A stretch of 6,263 nt of DNA from JAZMZS01 sp045580775 (GTDB taxonomy: Bacteria; Bacillota; Clostridia; Oscillospirales; CAG-272): positions 1 to 6,263 of the forward strand of contig JAZNOK010000030.1 in the NCBI GenBank assembly GCA_045580775.1, read 5' to 3'. This document shows, in pieces, positions 1-6,263 of this stretch. The notes below the pieces were generated by a model. The model was not told where the DNA came from and searched no databases. It worked only from the letters and a program-made list of their open reading frames with translations. Within the stretch, counting starts at the first letter, position 1. Each line of letters starts with the position of its first letter. A program made the translations under genes and the position numbers.

Positions 1-94
1 TGCGGAATAAACATATATTACCGATCCATCAACACCAAAGAAACCTGCTCCCTCAAGAGTGAAGCTGTTCTTGTAATCAAAGCCGTTTGTTACC
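1..94. repeat. First copy of an exact 94-base direct repeat (duplicated insert end, probable artefact)
   Basis: These bases are identical to 187-280, in the same orientation, with a spacing of 186 bases. The second copy lies inside the large secreted-protein gene; this one is cut off from it by the adapter block at 95-179. The first seven bases of the presumed insert (180-186) are missing here because the window begins at the eighth. I read this as a second pass over the same 101-base library insert and not as genome sequence lying beyond the gene. It should not be annotated as coding. A real duplication flanking a real insertion is the only alternative, and the adapter identity makes it unlikely. 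Confidence 0.9.
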
Positions 95-179
95 AAGTCG
101 GAGGCCAAGCGGGTCTTAGGAAGACAACTGGGGCTATCAACTCCTTGGCTCACAGAACGACATGGCTACGATCCGACTT
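95..179. other. MGI/BGI DNBSEQ sequencing adapter with 10-base barcode (contamination)
   Basis: The block has three parts. Bases 95-127 match the forward-read DNBSEQ adapter (begins AAGTCGGAGGCC, ends AGGAAGACAA). Bases 128-137 (CTGGGGCTAT) are in the barcode position. Bases 138-179 match the reverse complement of the reverse-read adapter (begins CAACTCCTTGGC, ends GATCCGACTT). The comparison is from memory. By that memory the forward part carries one extra G in the run at 111-113, perhaps a sequencing error. The ends form an 8-base inverted repeat (95-102 and 172-179), which is a property of the adapter pair. The block is synthetic and has no biological role, and it supplies the apparent stop codon of the neighbouring gene. 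Confidence 0.96.
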
Positions 180-3100
180 TAACGTATGCGGAATAAACAT
201 ATATTACCGATCCATCAACACCAAAGAAACCTGCTCCCTCAAGAGTGAAGCTGTTCTTGTAATCAAAGCCGTTTGTTACCTTGAGTGTATCGGTGGTCTT
301 GACCGTGCCTGCAATAATTCCGCCGTCGATAACTATCCTTGTGCCGGTAACATCCTTGAAGTTACCGGAGCGAACGGTGATATCACCTGCACTGAGAGAA
401 ACTCCGCCATTACCCGTAACACCGCTCTCAATGACGATTTCGGTTGCAACAATGGTTGCACTTGTATCCGCGGTGAGTGCAATATCACGGAAAGTGAGCT
501 TATCTGCAGAATAATGGACACCGTCTGCAAACGAGATGCCGCCGCCTGTTATGACGTATGCACCCGCATGCTCAGGCTCATTAAAGCTCTCGGTGAAGCT
601 TACAGTTCCAAGCAGAATTACTGTCGCATCAAACTGTCCGTCAGCATACTCAAATGCTGCCGCATAGCTGTTAAAGGGAGACTGCTCTGTTCCGTTGCCG
701 CTGTTCTGTGCGGCAGGATCAACATAAATGATAAGACCGTCGGTCGCATCGGTATATGTGATCTGCTCATAGTCACAGCCGGAGCATGTAACGGTAGTAG
801 TACCGAGAGTGTGTGCTCCTGCCTCTACTACTGTAGTAGTGAGGCTGTGTCCTACAGCGGGAATTGACTCGGTATAGCTGTCGCCGCATGTACATGTATA
901 TGTCTTTGTACCCTCGCTCTCACAGCCGGCAGGAGTTGTAATGCTCTCTGTGTAGCTGTGGCCGAGTGCTGCTGCAAGCTCAGCTCCGCATACAGTACAG
1001 GTCTGTGCTGTTGTACATGTTGCACCCGCACCTGCGGTGTGGCCCAGAGCGGGAACAGACTCAGTGTAGCTGTCGCCGCACGTACATGTATAGCTGTTAG
1101 ATCCGGTCTCTGTACATGTAGGTGCCTTGCTTTCAGTCAGAGTGTAACTGTGGCCGAGTGCCGCTGCAAGTTCAGCTCCGCATACCGTACAGGTCTGTGC
1201 TGTTGTGCATGTTGCACCCGCACCTGCTGTATGGCCCAGAGCGGGGATAGACTCTGTATATGATGAACCGCAAGGGCAAGAATAGGTAGTAACGCCTGCC
1301 TCAGTACATGTAGGTGCCTTTGTCTGTGCGGAGGTATATACATGCTCACATGCAACCGTCCACTTTCCGTCGGCATAACTGTATGTACCGCTGGGGCTCG
1401 TCATAGACACGGTAGTACCGTCTGCATTCTTGAGCACACCGGCAACCAGAGCTATCTGAGAATAAGCTGCTGCTGTCTGCTTATACTGATATGTAACGGT
1501 CTGAGTTCCGGGCTTGGATATAATGACACCGTTACCCTCACTGTATATATCAGCTCCGCCTACCGTCGAATAGAGGTAGCCTGCACTGGCATCTACAGTT
1601 CCGTTGATAATGACCTTTGCATCAACAATATCCGCATCTGTACGTGTATATGTTCTGGAAGGTGCATAAGAAGCGGGAATGAACTTATAGTCCTTGCTTG
1701 CTGCAAAAGCGAAAGTATCCCATACCTGAGCATCATATACGTATACGGAAATACCCTGGCCGAGAGTACATGTAACTCCCTCGCCGATCTTGATCTGAGA
1801 TCCGGGAAGGAATGCTACATCCTGTCCGATGGTAATAGCACCGGATACAGCATCTACGGTGAGAGCAGAGCTGATCGGAAGATCGTAATCAGCCGAATCT
1901 ATACTGCTGGTTCCTACTTTCATGCTGATAGGAGAAACCGAAATGTTTCCGTATGAACGGACTATCAGACGGTCGGTAGATCCGTCATATTCCTTCACTA
2001 CATAACCTGAAGACAGGTTGAACATAGCTTCGCTTGAGGAAATGAACTTTACAGAAGAACCGAAGTCAGCACTCGACATATAGATTGTCGTATAGCTGTA
2101 CTCGCTGGCTCCTGCGTAAAGCGTCATCGGCACCTCGATGTTCTGGATATAATACTGAGACATCGGGAATACGCCGTTTTCCATGCCGGTACTCTGTGTA
2201 CCGCCTCTGAAGTCCATGAGCTGGAAGCACTCGTAGACCGTAGCACCGCTGTTGGCAACAACGCTGCCCGAACCTGTAATAAAGCCGTATGCATAAAGTG
2301 CACCGCCGTTATTTACAGTTATGTTCGACGAGCCCTGCATTCTGATGAACGCCGCAGCTCCGGTAGGAACACCGCCTCCTCCGAACTTAGCTCCCTGAGC
2401 ATGTGTTTGCTTTGCGGGAACACTGATAGCTCCGTTGACTGTGATCTTGGCTCCGTCAGCAAGAGTAAGCGTACGGTAAGCTGTAGGAGTGGTATAGCTC
2501 TCTGCAGAGGTGTTCTCTACCTGAGTGGTATAAAACCTGTTATCCGAGCTAAAGGGAATAACCAAAGTAACATTTGCAGGGATGGTATAGTTTCCTGAGG
2601 GAAGAGTACCGTCGTTCAAAAGCACAACGCTCTTTGATGACTGACCCGCATACGAAGCAGCCGCATTCAGATCTGAGAACATGTGTGCTACAGAAACGGT
2701 GTAGTAGTATAGCTTCGTCATTCCGAGAAGGCCCGAAGAAACACTGGACTGGGTCTTTGCTCCTACACCGAACCAAGGTGCGGAATTTGCTCCCGCGAAT
2801 ACCGCCTGTACCGTCACATTAGACGAGGGGTAAAGAGTGTAAGACGCAGCCGTCGAGAGTACCGCGTGGCTGGACGCATCTACCCATCCAAGGAAGCGTC
2901 CGCCGTTTGTTGTGGAAGCAGTAAGTGCAACTCCGTCTGCAAGAGATACATTCAAAACGTCACCTGAGCCTACCGCCGTGCCGCCTGCGGTAACAGAACC
3001 GTAAGCTTCGTCGTAAGAGAAGGTAACGTCAGATGCTTCTGCAGCTGTCGTCAGAGAAAAGTTGCTCATGGTAAGAGTAGCAGTTCTGTCAGACAGACCG

Positions 3101-3813
3101 CTCTTTGACTGAAGCGTAATTACCAAAGTAGCTGAGGGTTCAAGCACGGTCGAATATGTACCCGAGCTTGCCGCTGTTGTGCCTGCGATCGTGAAGGCAT
3201 TTGCCGATGCTGCCGAATAGTCAAAGCTAAGTGTTGCCTTGTTTCCGGATTCATTGGCAATAGTGATGGTGTTGGTCTTCTTACTCACAATAGAGCCTAC
3301 CGCTTTGACCGTTACGGTGGTGCCCGAGAGAGTACCGTTTCCGATCGAGTCCGTTACGGTAAGTGTTCCGTCAAGAAGCGTGAGAGTGGTTGCTGCATAA
3401 CGGTCAATGACCGGGGCAAACAGCCGCTCAAGCTCCGAGTAGAAGTAACCGAAAGTTTCCATGCTGTCGTGAAGTGCAAGCATGTAGAACTCAGCATCTG
3501 TCAATGCCTTGATCTGTTCAACAAGCTCACTTGAGTCTTCCCATGCTCCGACGAGTGCCGCATCCTTCATGGACGCAACCGCCGCCGCAACATCCAACTC
3601 TGCCATCTGAGTTGTACCCAGGTACTTGTCAAGGATGGCATCCATGCGATCTCTTGCCGCGTTCAGCGGAAGTGACTCGCTGTTCTGGCTGTTTGTACTT
3701 GTGCTCTGTGACGTCTGGGGCATAGACGCAAATACCTGAAGAGGTATCATGCCCACCAGCATAGTCAAGCAAAGCAGCATACATAACAGTCTTTGGGTGA
3801 TGCTCTTGCTCAT
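166..3813 (-). CDS. Large secreted multidomain surface protein; 3' end lost, apparent stop is adapter-derived
   Basis: I do not recognise a named gene. The ATG at 3813 is chosen because AGGAGG lies 7 bases upstream; the GTG at 3858 has no ribosome binding site and would add 15 residues before the signal peptide. Residues 1-29 are a signal peptide (K/R near the start, hydrophobic core, cleavage likely after VFA). A Ser/Thr/Gln-rich linker follows, then a helical region (about 48-141), a beta-rich Thr/Ser domain (about 145-258), an InlB-type B repeat (261-339, with GGRFLGW and a closing VQAVF), and a beta-rich, possibly beta-helical region (about 390-545, with a YGFITGSGSV turn pattern). A further beta-rich part precedes alternating Cys-rich modules at 822-989. 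From 1026 a domain opens with IYVDPAAQNSGNGTEQSPF, like DUF1565-type right-handed beta-helices. Only 1211 residues are native; the last four (KVGS) and the stop come from adapter. No anchor motif is visible, as the real C-terminus is missing. It is probably exported and cell-surface associated; the ligand is unknown. Confidence 0.85.
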   Translation of the reverse strand: MSKSITQRLLCMLLCLTMLVGMIPLQVFASMPQTSQSTSTNSQNSESLPLNAARDRMDAILDKYLGTTQMAELDVAAAVASMKDAALVGAWEDSSELVEQIKALTDAEFYMLALHDSMETFGYFYSELERLFAPVIDRYAATTLTLLDGTLTVTDSIGNGTLSGTTVTVKAVGSIVSKKTNTITIANESGNKATLSFDYSAASANAFTIAGTTAASSGTYSTVLEPSATLVITLQSKSGLSDRTATLTMSNFSLTTAAEASDVTFSYDEAYGSVTAGGTAVGSGDVLNVSLADGVALTASTTNGGRFLGWVDASSHAVLSTAASYTLYPSSNVTVQAVFAGANSAPWFGVGAKTQSSVSSGLLGMTKLYYYTVSVAHMFSDLNAAASYAGQSSKSVVLLNDGTLPSGNYTIPANVTLVIPFSSDNRFYTTQVENTSAESYTTPTAYRTLTLADGAKITVNGAISVPAKQTHAQGAKFGGGGVPTGAAAFIRMQGSSNITVNNGGALYAYGFITGSGSVVANSGATVYECFQLMDFRGGTQSTGMENGVFPMSQYYIQNIEVPMTLYAGASEYSYTTIYMSSADFGSSVKFISSSEAMFNLSSGYVVKEYDGSTDRLIVRSYGNISVSPISMKVGTSSIDSADYDLPISSALTVDAVSGAITIGQDVAFLPGSQIKIGEGVTCTLGQGISVYVYDAQVWDTFAFAASKDYKFIPASYAPSRTYTRTDADIVDAKVIINGTVDASAGYLYSTVGGADIYSEGNGVIISKPGTQTVTYQYKQTAAAYSQIALVAGVLKNADGTTVSMTSPSGTYSYADGKWTVACEHVYTSAQTKAPTCTEAGVTTYSCPCGSSYTESIPALGHTAGAGATCTTAQTCTVCGAELAAALGHSYTLTESKAPTCTETGSNSYTCTCGDSYTESVPALGHTAGAGATCTTAQTCTVCGAELAAALGHSYTESITTPAGCESEGTKTYTCTCGDSYTESIPAVGHSLTTTVVEAGAHTLGTTTVTCSGCDYEQITYTDATDGLIIYVDPAAQNSGNGTEQSPFNSYAAAFEYADGQFDATVILLGTVSFTESFNEPEHAGAYVITGGGISFADGVHYSADKLTFRDIALTADTSATIVATEIVIESGVTGNGGVSLSAGDITVRSGNFKDVTGTRIVIDGGIIAGTVKTTDTLKVTNGFDYKNSFTLEGAGFFGVDGSVIYVYSAYVKVGS
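187..280. repeat. Second copy of the exact 94-base direct repeat, within the large secreted-protein gene
   Basis: This copy is identical to 1-94. It is continuous with the rest of the secreted-protein gene and encodes its last readable residues before the adapter, so it is the genuine genomic copy. With the seven extra bases 180-186 it makes a 101-base unit bounded exactly by adapter on the left and, in the first pass, on the right after the shared GTTTGTTACC. That is the expected form of one short library insert. Confidence 0.9.
847..1350 (-). repeat. Alternating Cys-rich modules (a-b-a-b-a) in the secreted protein
   Basis: Five modules, each closing in Gly-His, follow one another. The 'a' type (1231-1350, 1039-1149 and 847-957; 40, 37 and 37 residues) carries the pattern C-x-E-x-G, Y-x-C-x-CG, YTES-x-PA-x-GH. 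The 'b' type (1150-1230 and 958-1038; 27 residues each) carries C-x5-C-x2-CGAEL and ends AALGH. The a-b period is 192 bases, or 64 residues. The two b modules are identical as protein but differ at five bases. The paired cysteines and histidines suggest small metal-binding or disulfide-bonded knuckles in an extracellular stalk. Such modules are common in secreted Clostridia proteins, but I know of no assigned function. Confidence 0.85.
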
Positions 3814-3820
3814 TGTTGTT

Positions 3821-3826
3821 CCTCCT
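3821..3826 (-). promoter_or_regulatory. Ribosome binding site fixing the secreted-protein start
   Basis: AGGAGG on the minus strand, 7 bases before the ATG at 3813. The perfect consensus and spacing decide this start over the in-frame GTG at 3858, whose upstream bases are T-rich with no Shine-Dalgarno match. Confidence 0.85.
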
Positions 3827-3840
3827 GAAAAAATTTTATT

Positions 3841-3855
3841 GTTTATAATATAAAC
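3841..3855. repeat. Perfect 7-base inverted repeat around one base, upstream of the secreted-protein gene
   Basis: GTTTATA and TATAAAC flank a single central base between the candidate promoter and the ribosome binding site. It could be an operator-like site, or chance in a very A+T-rich spacer. The loop is too short for an RNA hairpin with the full stem, and it is not followed by a terminator-type U run. Confidence 0.35.
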
Positions 3856-3869
3856 CACAAAAAAGGTGG

Positions 3870-3897
3870 ATTATACTCAGTCGTTATTCAGACTCAA
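3870..3897 (-). promoter_or_regulatory. Candidate sigma-A-type promoter for the secreted-protein gene
   Basis: On the minus strand TTGAGT (3897-3892, four of six matching TTGACA) is followed after 16 bases by a perfect TATAAT (3875-3870). The -35 element overlaps the last codons of the upstream membrane-protein gene. Transcription would start near 3863 and leave a leader of about 50 bases before the ATG at 3813. No good terminator is seen between the two genes, so read-through from the polysaccharide genes is also possible. Confidence 0.45.
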
Positions 3898-5155
3898 TAG
3901 GAGTCTGTGCCTTTTTCACAAACGGAAGTGCCAGTATAAAGTATACAAGATACGCCGCCTCGGTTCTCATAGAAGCATTGTAAACCATGAAAAACAAACT
4001 CATTACTGCCATTACCTTTGTCATCTGACACAGCACCGGATCCGACTGTCCCTGCTTTTGTACAGCATCGGCTCTTTGGTATATTAACGCAAATACGGCA
4101 CAGTACAATGCAAATCCGATCAGTCCTGTCTCAAGCACCAAAAACGCCGTCGAGAACCACACGTAGTTTGTCTTCCAATATACATAATAAAACGGTGATG
4201 TCAGAAACTTAAAGGATGATGAATAGTCGCAGTTACCAAGTCCCAGTCCAAACAGCTTGTCATTTAACCCGGGCAAAAAGTTCTCCAATGCTATGGGAAT
4301 TGCCGTAAGTCTGTTTACGTCTCCTGTTTGAGTGTACCCCTCGGATGAGATCGCCGTATCCCATATCGACTTTATATTGAACCAGCTCTCAAAAGAAGGA
4401 AACAGAAGTATAAGAAGCTGTACCGCTACGATAACACCCGCAGCACCACCGCCGATTATGATAAGCTTTCTCCATGAGAAGCTTGTCATCAAGGTAACGA
4501 GTACAAGTATGATAACAAACTCTATCATGAAAGCCTTAAGCTCAGACAGAGCAGCTATAACCAACGCTACAGCACATTTTGCCGCACACTGCAGAAGTTT
4601 TTCACGTTTATTGAGGTAAAACAGCAGTGACTTTGTTACCACAACCACCATAAAGCTGTTGATATAAGCATTACAGCCAAGTCCCACCCCGAACAGTCCT
4701 CCGAGATAGTCCCACTTTATTCCGAGAATAAAATACTGAAAGAGCACTATTGGGAAGTTGATCCAAAAGACAATATCAATAAATCTCAGATAATACTCTA
4801 TGCTATGCTCCTGTATGAACAGAACACAGGCAAAGAAGAATACAAAGAAACGGGCATTGTTCCTCAGTCCCCACAAAAAATAGAATGGAGACTCGAAGTT
4901 GAATATAAACCCAATAATACCTACGACAAAGAATGCCCCTATCAAAGCCGCGACTCTGCCCATACCAAAGTCAAGCGTTCTGCCTCGCATCATTACCATA
5001 ACAAGAAGCAGACACAGCCATGCAACATCTACCGTGTATTTTATCAAAGAAGGAACGCCCAGAAAGTCCATCAGCACAAAAAACGCAAAAGGCATCGCAA
5101 GTATAAACAGCACCAGCCACTCTGCCTGCGTTTTCTTTCTGAATTTGATTACCAC
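3884..5155 (-). CDS. O-antigen polymerase/ligase-like (Wzy-type) integral membrane protein
   Basis: This is a 423-residue polytopic membrane protein with about ten to twelve hydrophobic segments; the first is at about residues 13-33, just after a basic MVIKFRKK start. A large hydrophilic loop near residues 255-330 holds NRLTA (Arg at about 282), LFGLGLGN (about 301-308) and, at the start of the next helix, ETGLIGF (about 342-348). This arrangement is typical of the Wzy/O-antigen ligase superfamily, whose members join lipid-linked repeat units or transfer a glycan outside the membrane. A GTG start at 5155 is preferred because AGGAGG lies 7 bases upstream. The in-frame ATG at 5218 lacks a ribosome binding site, would add 21 polar residues, and begins only 8 bases after the preceding stop. 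It lies downstream of the pyruvyl transferase, which supports a role in capsule or exopolysaccharide assembly. Polymerase and ligase cannot be told apart here. Confidence 0.8.
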   Translation of the reverse strand: MVIKFRKKTQAEWLVLFILAMPFAFFVLMDFLGVPSLIKYTVDVAWLCLLLVMVMMRGRTLDFGMGRVAALIGAFFVVGIIGFIFNFESPFYFLWGLRNNARFFVFFFACVLFIQEHSIEYYLRFIDIVFWINFPIVLFQYFILGIKWDYLGGLFGVGLGCNAYINSFMVVVVTKSLLFYLNKREKLLQCAAKCAVALVIAALSELKAFMIEFVIILVLVTLMTSFSWRKLIIIGGGAAGVIVAVQLLILLFPSFESWFNIKSIWDTAISSEGYTQTGDVNRLTAIPIALENFLPGLNDKLFGLGLGNCDYSSSFKFLTSPFYYVYWKTNYVWFSTAFLVLETGLIGFALYCAVFALIYQRADAVQKQGQSDPVLCQMTKVMAVMSLFFMVYNASMRTEAAYLVYFILALPFVKKAQTPIESE

Positions 5156-5162
5156 GCTGTTT

Positions 5163-5168
5163 CCTCCT
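5163..5168 (-). promoter_or_regulatory. Ribosome binding site selecting a GTG start for the Wzy-like gene
   Basis: AGGAGG, within AAAGGAGG, lies 7 bases upstream of the GTG at 5155 on the minus strand. The bases before the alternative ATG at 5218 (CCCTGACAAATACC) contain no Shine-Dalgarno match, so the longer form is less likely. Confidence 0.8.
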
Positions 5169-5226
5169 TTCTTTGATACTTTACACTGAACATGCTTTTG
5201 TGTGTCAGCGTCTGACATGGTATTTG

Positions 5227-6263
5227 TCAGGGCTCACATATACTCCTAAGATACGCAAGTGCCTTCTCCCTTTTTTGCTCAAGCTCTGAGCCGATGTCTG
5301 CTTTCACCGGGCAGACGGAACTTGCACCGATAATACACTCATGTGCCGACACATCTTCACACAGTTCTGCTACTCTGCTGTTGACCCCTCCGCCGACAAG
5401 TGCAATATCGGCGGCGAGTGCCTTTCCGAACAGAAGTGAAAAAGCCGTACCGTGAAAGGAATTGGTAAACACGCACTCCGCGTGATATACCCACGAAAGA
5501 AAATCCGCGGGTGAGCCGTGTAGAATAAATTCAGGGCTCTTTTTGTTATTTATAAGCTTATATCCGTGTGCCCTGGCATAAGCCTCCGCCTCACGGAGTA
5601 CACCTGCATCCTGCTGTATGATATAAACGAACACATAGCGTCCTTTATATAAACGCCCTCTCATGATCTCTTTCCATCTGTCCCCGCAAAGAAGAAGCAC
5701 CGGGTCGGGCATTATACTGACATCTGTCACTTGTGCCGCACTTAGCTTTGATGCGGCAGAGCTCTCTCTTACACTCACACCGTCATAATCCGAAAGAAGC
5801 TCTCTTACATGCTCACGCTCGCTATCTTTAAAAGTATAGTTACCGATACTCGCAGCATACGAGTACTTCCCCTTGGATAAAGGCACAAAATCAAGAAAAT
5901 ACGCATCATCCCAGCCGGAGCATTCGTAATTGAACACCTGGTCGCTTCCTGTAATAAACGAGTCATAGCACTCTGTACATTCCGACACCGTATCTCGGGT
6001 ATAACTACGATTGGAAAGTTTGAGATATCTACGCCGAAACCGCTCAAAAGAACGGTGTTTTATATAATAATATATCCGCATAAGGACCGCCTTCGGACCT
6101 TTTGCTGATCTTCTGTCATTGTCTATAGCATGGCATCGGTAATCTATGATCTCGCAGTCTGCCAAAAACCGCTCACTCAAAGTCCTCTCCAGGGCATAAG
6201 CCTGGAGGACAGCTCCGAGATTATCCGCATTATGAAAGGTAATGATACCGATGCGTTTTTTTC
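5227..6263 (-). CDS. Polysaccharide pyruvyl transferase, N-terminus cut by the window edge
   Basis: The frame is open to the right edge and gives 344 residues. The family's N-terminal motif is present: RIGIITFHNADNLGAVLQ from visible residue 3, then EIIDYR. Other family motifs follow in order: DSFITGSDQVFN (100-111), SYAASIG, VSVRES (162-167), DPVLLL (186-191) and TNSFHGTAFSLLFGK (266-280), then NSR near 294. This is the PF04230 (PS_pyruv_trans) pattern; members use phosphoenolpyruvate to put a pyruvyl ketal on a sugar of a surface polysaccharide. A TTG at 6180 is not the start, since the conserved motif lies upstream; probably only one to a few codons are missing. It ends 71 bases before the GTG of the Wzy-like gene and is probably in the same operon. 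The sugar acceptor cannot be told from sequence, and some relatives modify teichoic-acid-like or other glycans. Confidence 0.88.
   Translation of the reverse strand, partial: KKRIGIITFHNADNLGAVLQAYALERTLSERFLADCEIIDYRCHAIDNDRRSAKGPKAVLMRIYYYIKHRSFERFRRRYLKLSNRSYTRDTVSECTECYDSFITGSDQVFNYECSGWDDAYFLDFVPLSKGKYSYAASIGNYTFKDSEREHVRELLSDYDGVSVRESSAASKLSAAQVTDVSIMPDPVLLLCGDRWKEIMRGRLYKGRYVFVYIIQQDAGVLREAEAYARAHGYKLINNKKSPEFILHGSPADFLSWVYHAECVFTNSFHGTAFSLLFGKALAADIALVGGGVNSRVAELCEDVSAHECIIGASSVCPVKADIGSELEQKREKALAYLRSICEP

Noticed and set aside
95..179. Tiny mobile element with 8-base terminal inverted repeats (95-102, 172-179) flanked by direct repeats
   Set aside because: The whole block matches sequencing adapters plus a barcode, and a 94-base duplication is far longer than transposon target duplications.
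145..867. Plus-strand open frame of 240 codons
   Set aside because: It starts inside adapter sequence and runs antisense to the secreted-protein gene; its Cys-rich product has no family pattern and no ribosome binding site supports it.
958..1263. Plus-strand Cys-rich repetitive open frame
   Set aside because: The repeats and cysteines are the antisense reading of the Cys-module repeats in the minus-strand gene.
847..1350. CRISPR-like or intergenic tandem array
   Set aside because: The periodicity is in-frame, multiples of three, and explained by protein modules ending in Gly-His within an intact reading frame.
3855..3869. CCAC/GTGG hairpin beside an A/T run as a terminator for the Wzy-like gene
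   Set aside because: The stem is only 4 bases and the T run on the coding strand lies in the loop rather than after the stem.
4805..5189. Two overlapping plus-strand open frames of about 100 codons
   Set aside because: They are highly basic, low-complexity antisense readings of a hydrophobic membrane-protein gene, which is the usual shadow effect.
6187..6207. Hairpin with 7-base arms (CTCCAGG and CCTGGAG)
   Set aside because: It lies wholly within the conserved LQAYALE coding stretch of the pyruvyl transferase and is most simply a coincidence of codon choice.

Overview
The window looks like a piece, possibly a whole contig, of a moderate-GC Gram-positive gut or rumen bacterium of the class Clostridia (Ruminococcus/Oscillospiraceae-like). 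This rests on strong AGGAGG ribosome binding sites, the style of signal peptide, and a secreted protein with alternating Cys-rich modules ending in 'LGH' of a kind common in that group. The taxonomic call is an inference.

All three real genes lie on the minus strand and read from right to left. At the right edge (5227-6263) is a polysaccharide pyruvyl transferase, missing only its first codon or codons. Next (3884-5155) is a polytopic membrane protein of the O-antigen polymerase/ligase (Wzy-like) type, best started at a GTG with a strong ribosome binding site. After a 70-base gap with a candidate promoter comes a very large secreted protein (start 3813). It has a signal peptide, a helical N-terminal part, beta-rich domains including an InlB-like B repeat, five alternating Cys-rich modules and a C-terminal beta-helix-like domain. 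The first two genes fit the end of a capsule or exopolysaccharide locus: one decorates sugar units with pyruvate and the other polymerises or transfers them. The large protein would be displayed on or released from the same surface; any functional tie is only inferred from position.

The left end (1-179) is not trustworthy genome sequence. Bases 95-179 match, from memory, the two MGI/BGI DNBSEQ library adapters flanking a 10-base barcode, with one extra G. The 94 bases before the adapter repeat bases 187-280 exactly. The layout is that of a 101-base insert (180-280) read round a small circle, with a period of 186 bases (101 insert + 85 adapter). The last four residues and the stop codon of the large protein therefore come wholly or partly from adapter, and its true C-terminus is unknown.

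I found no convincing new biological system, RNA gene, CRISPR array or mobile element. The most important result is the assembly artefact, which could be misread as a small transposon-like insertion.
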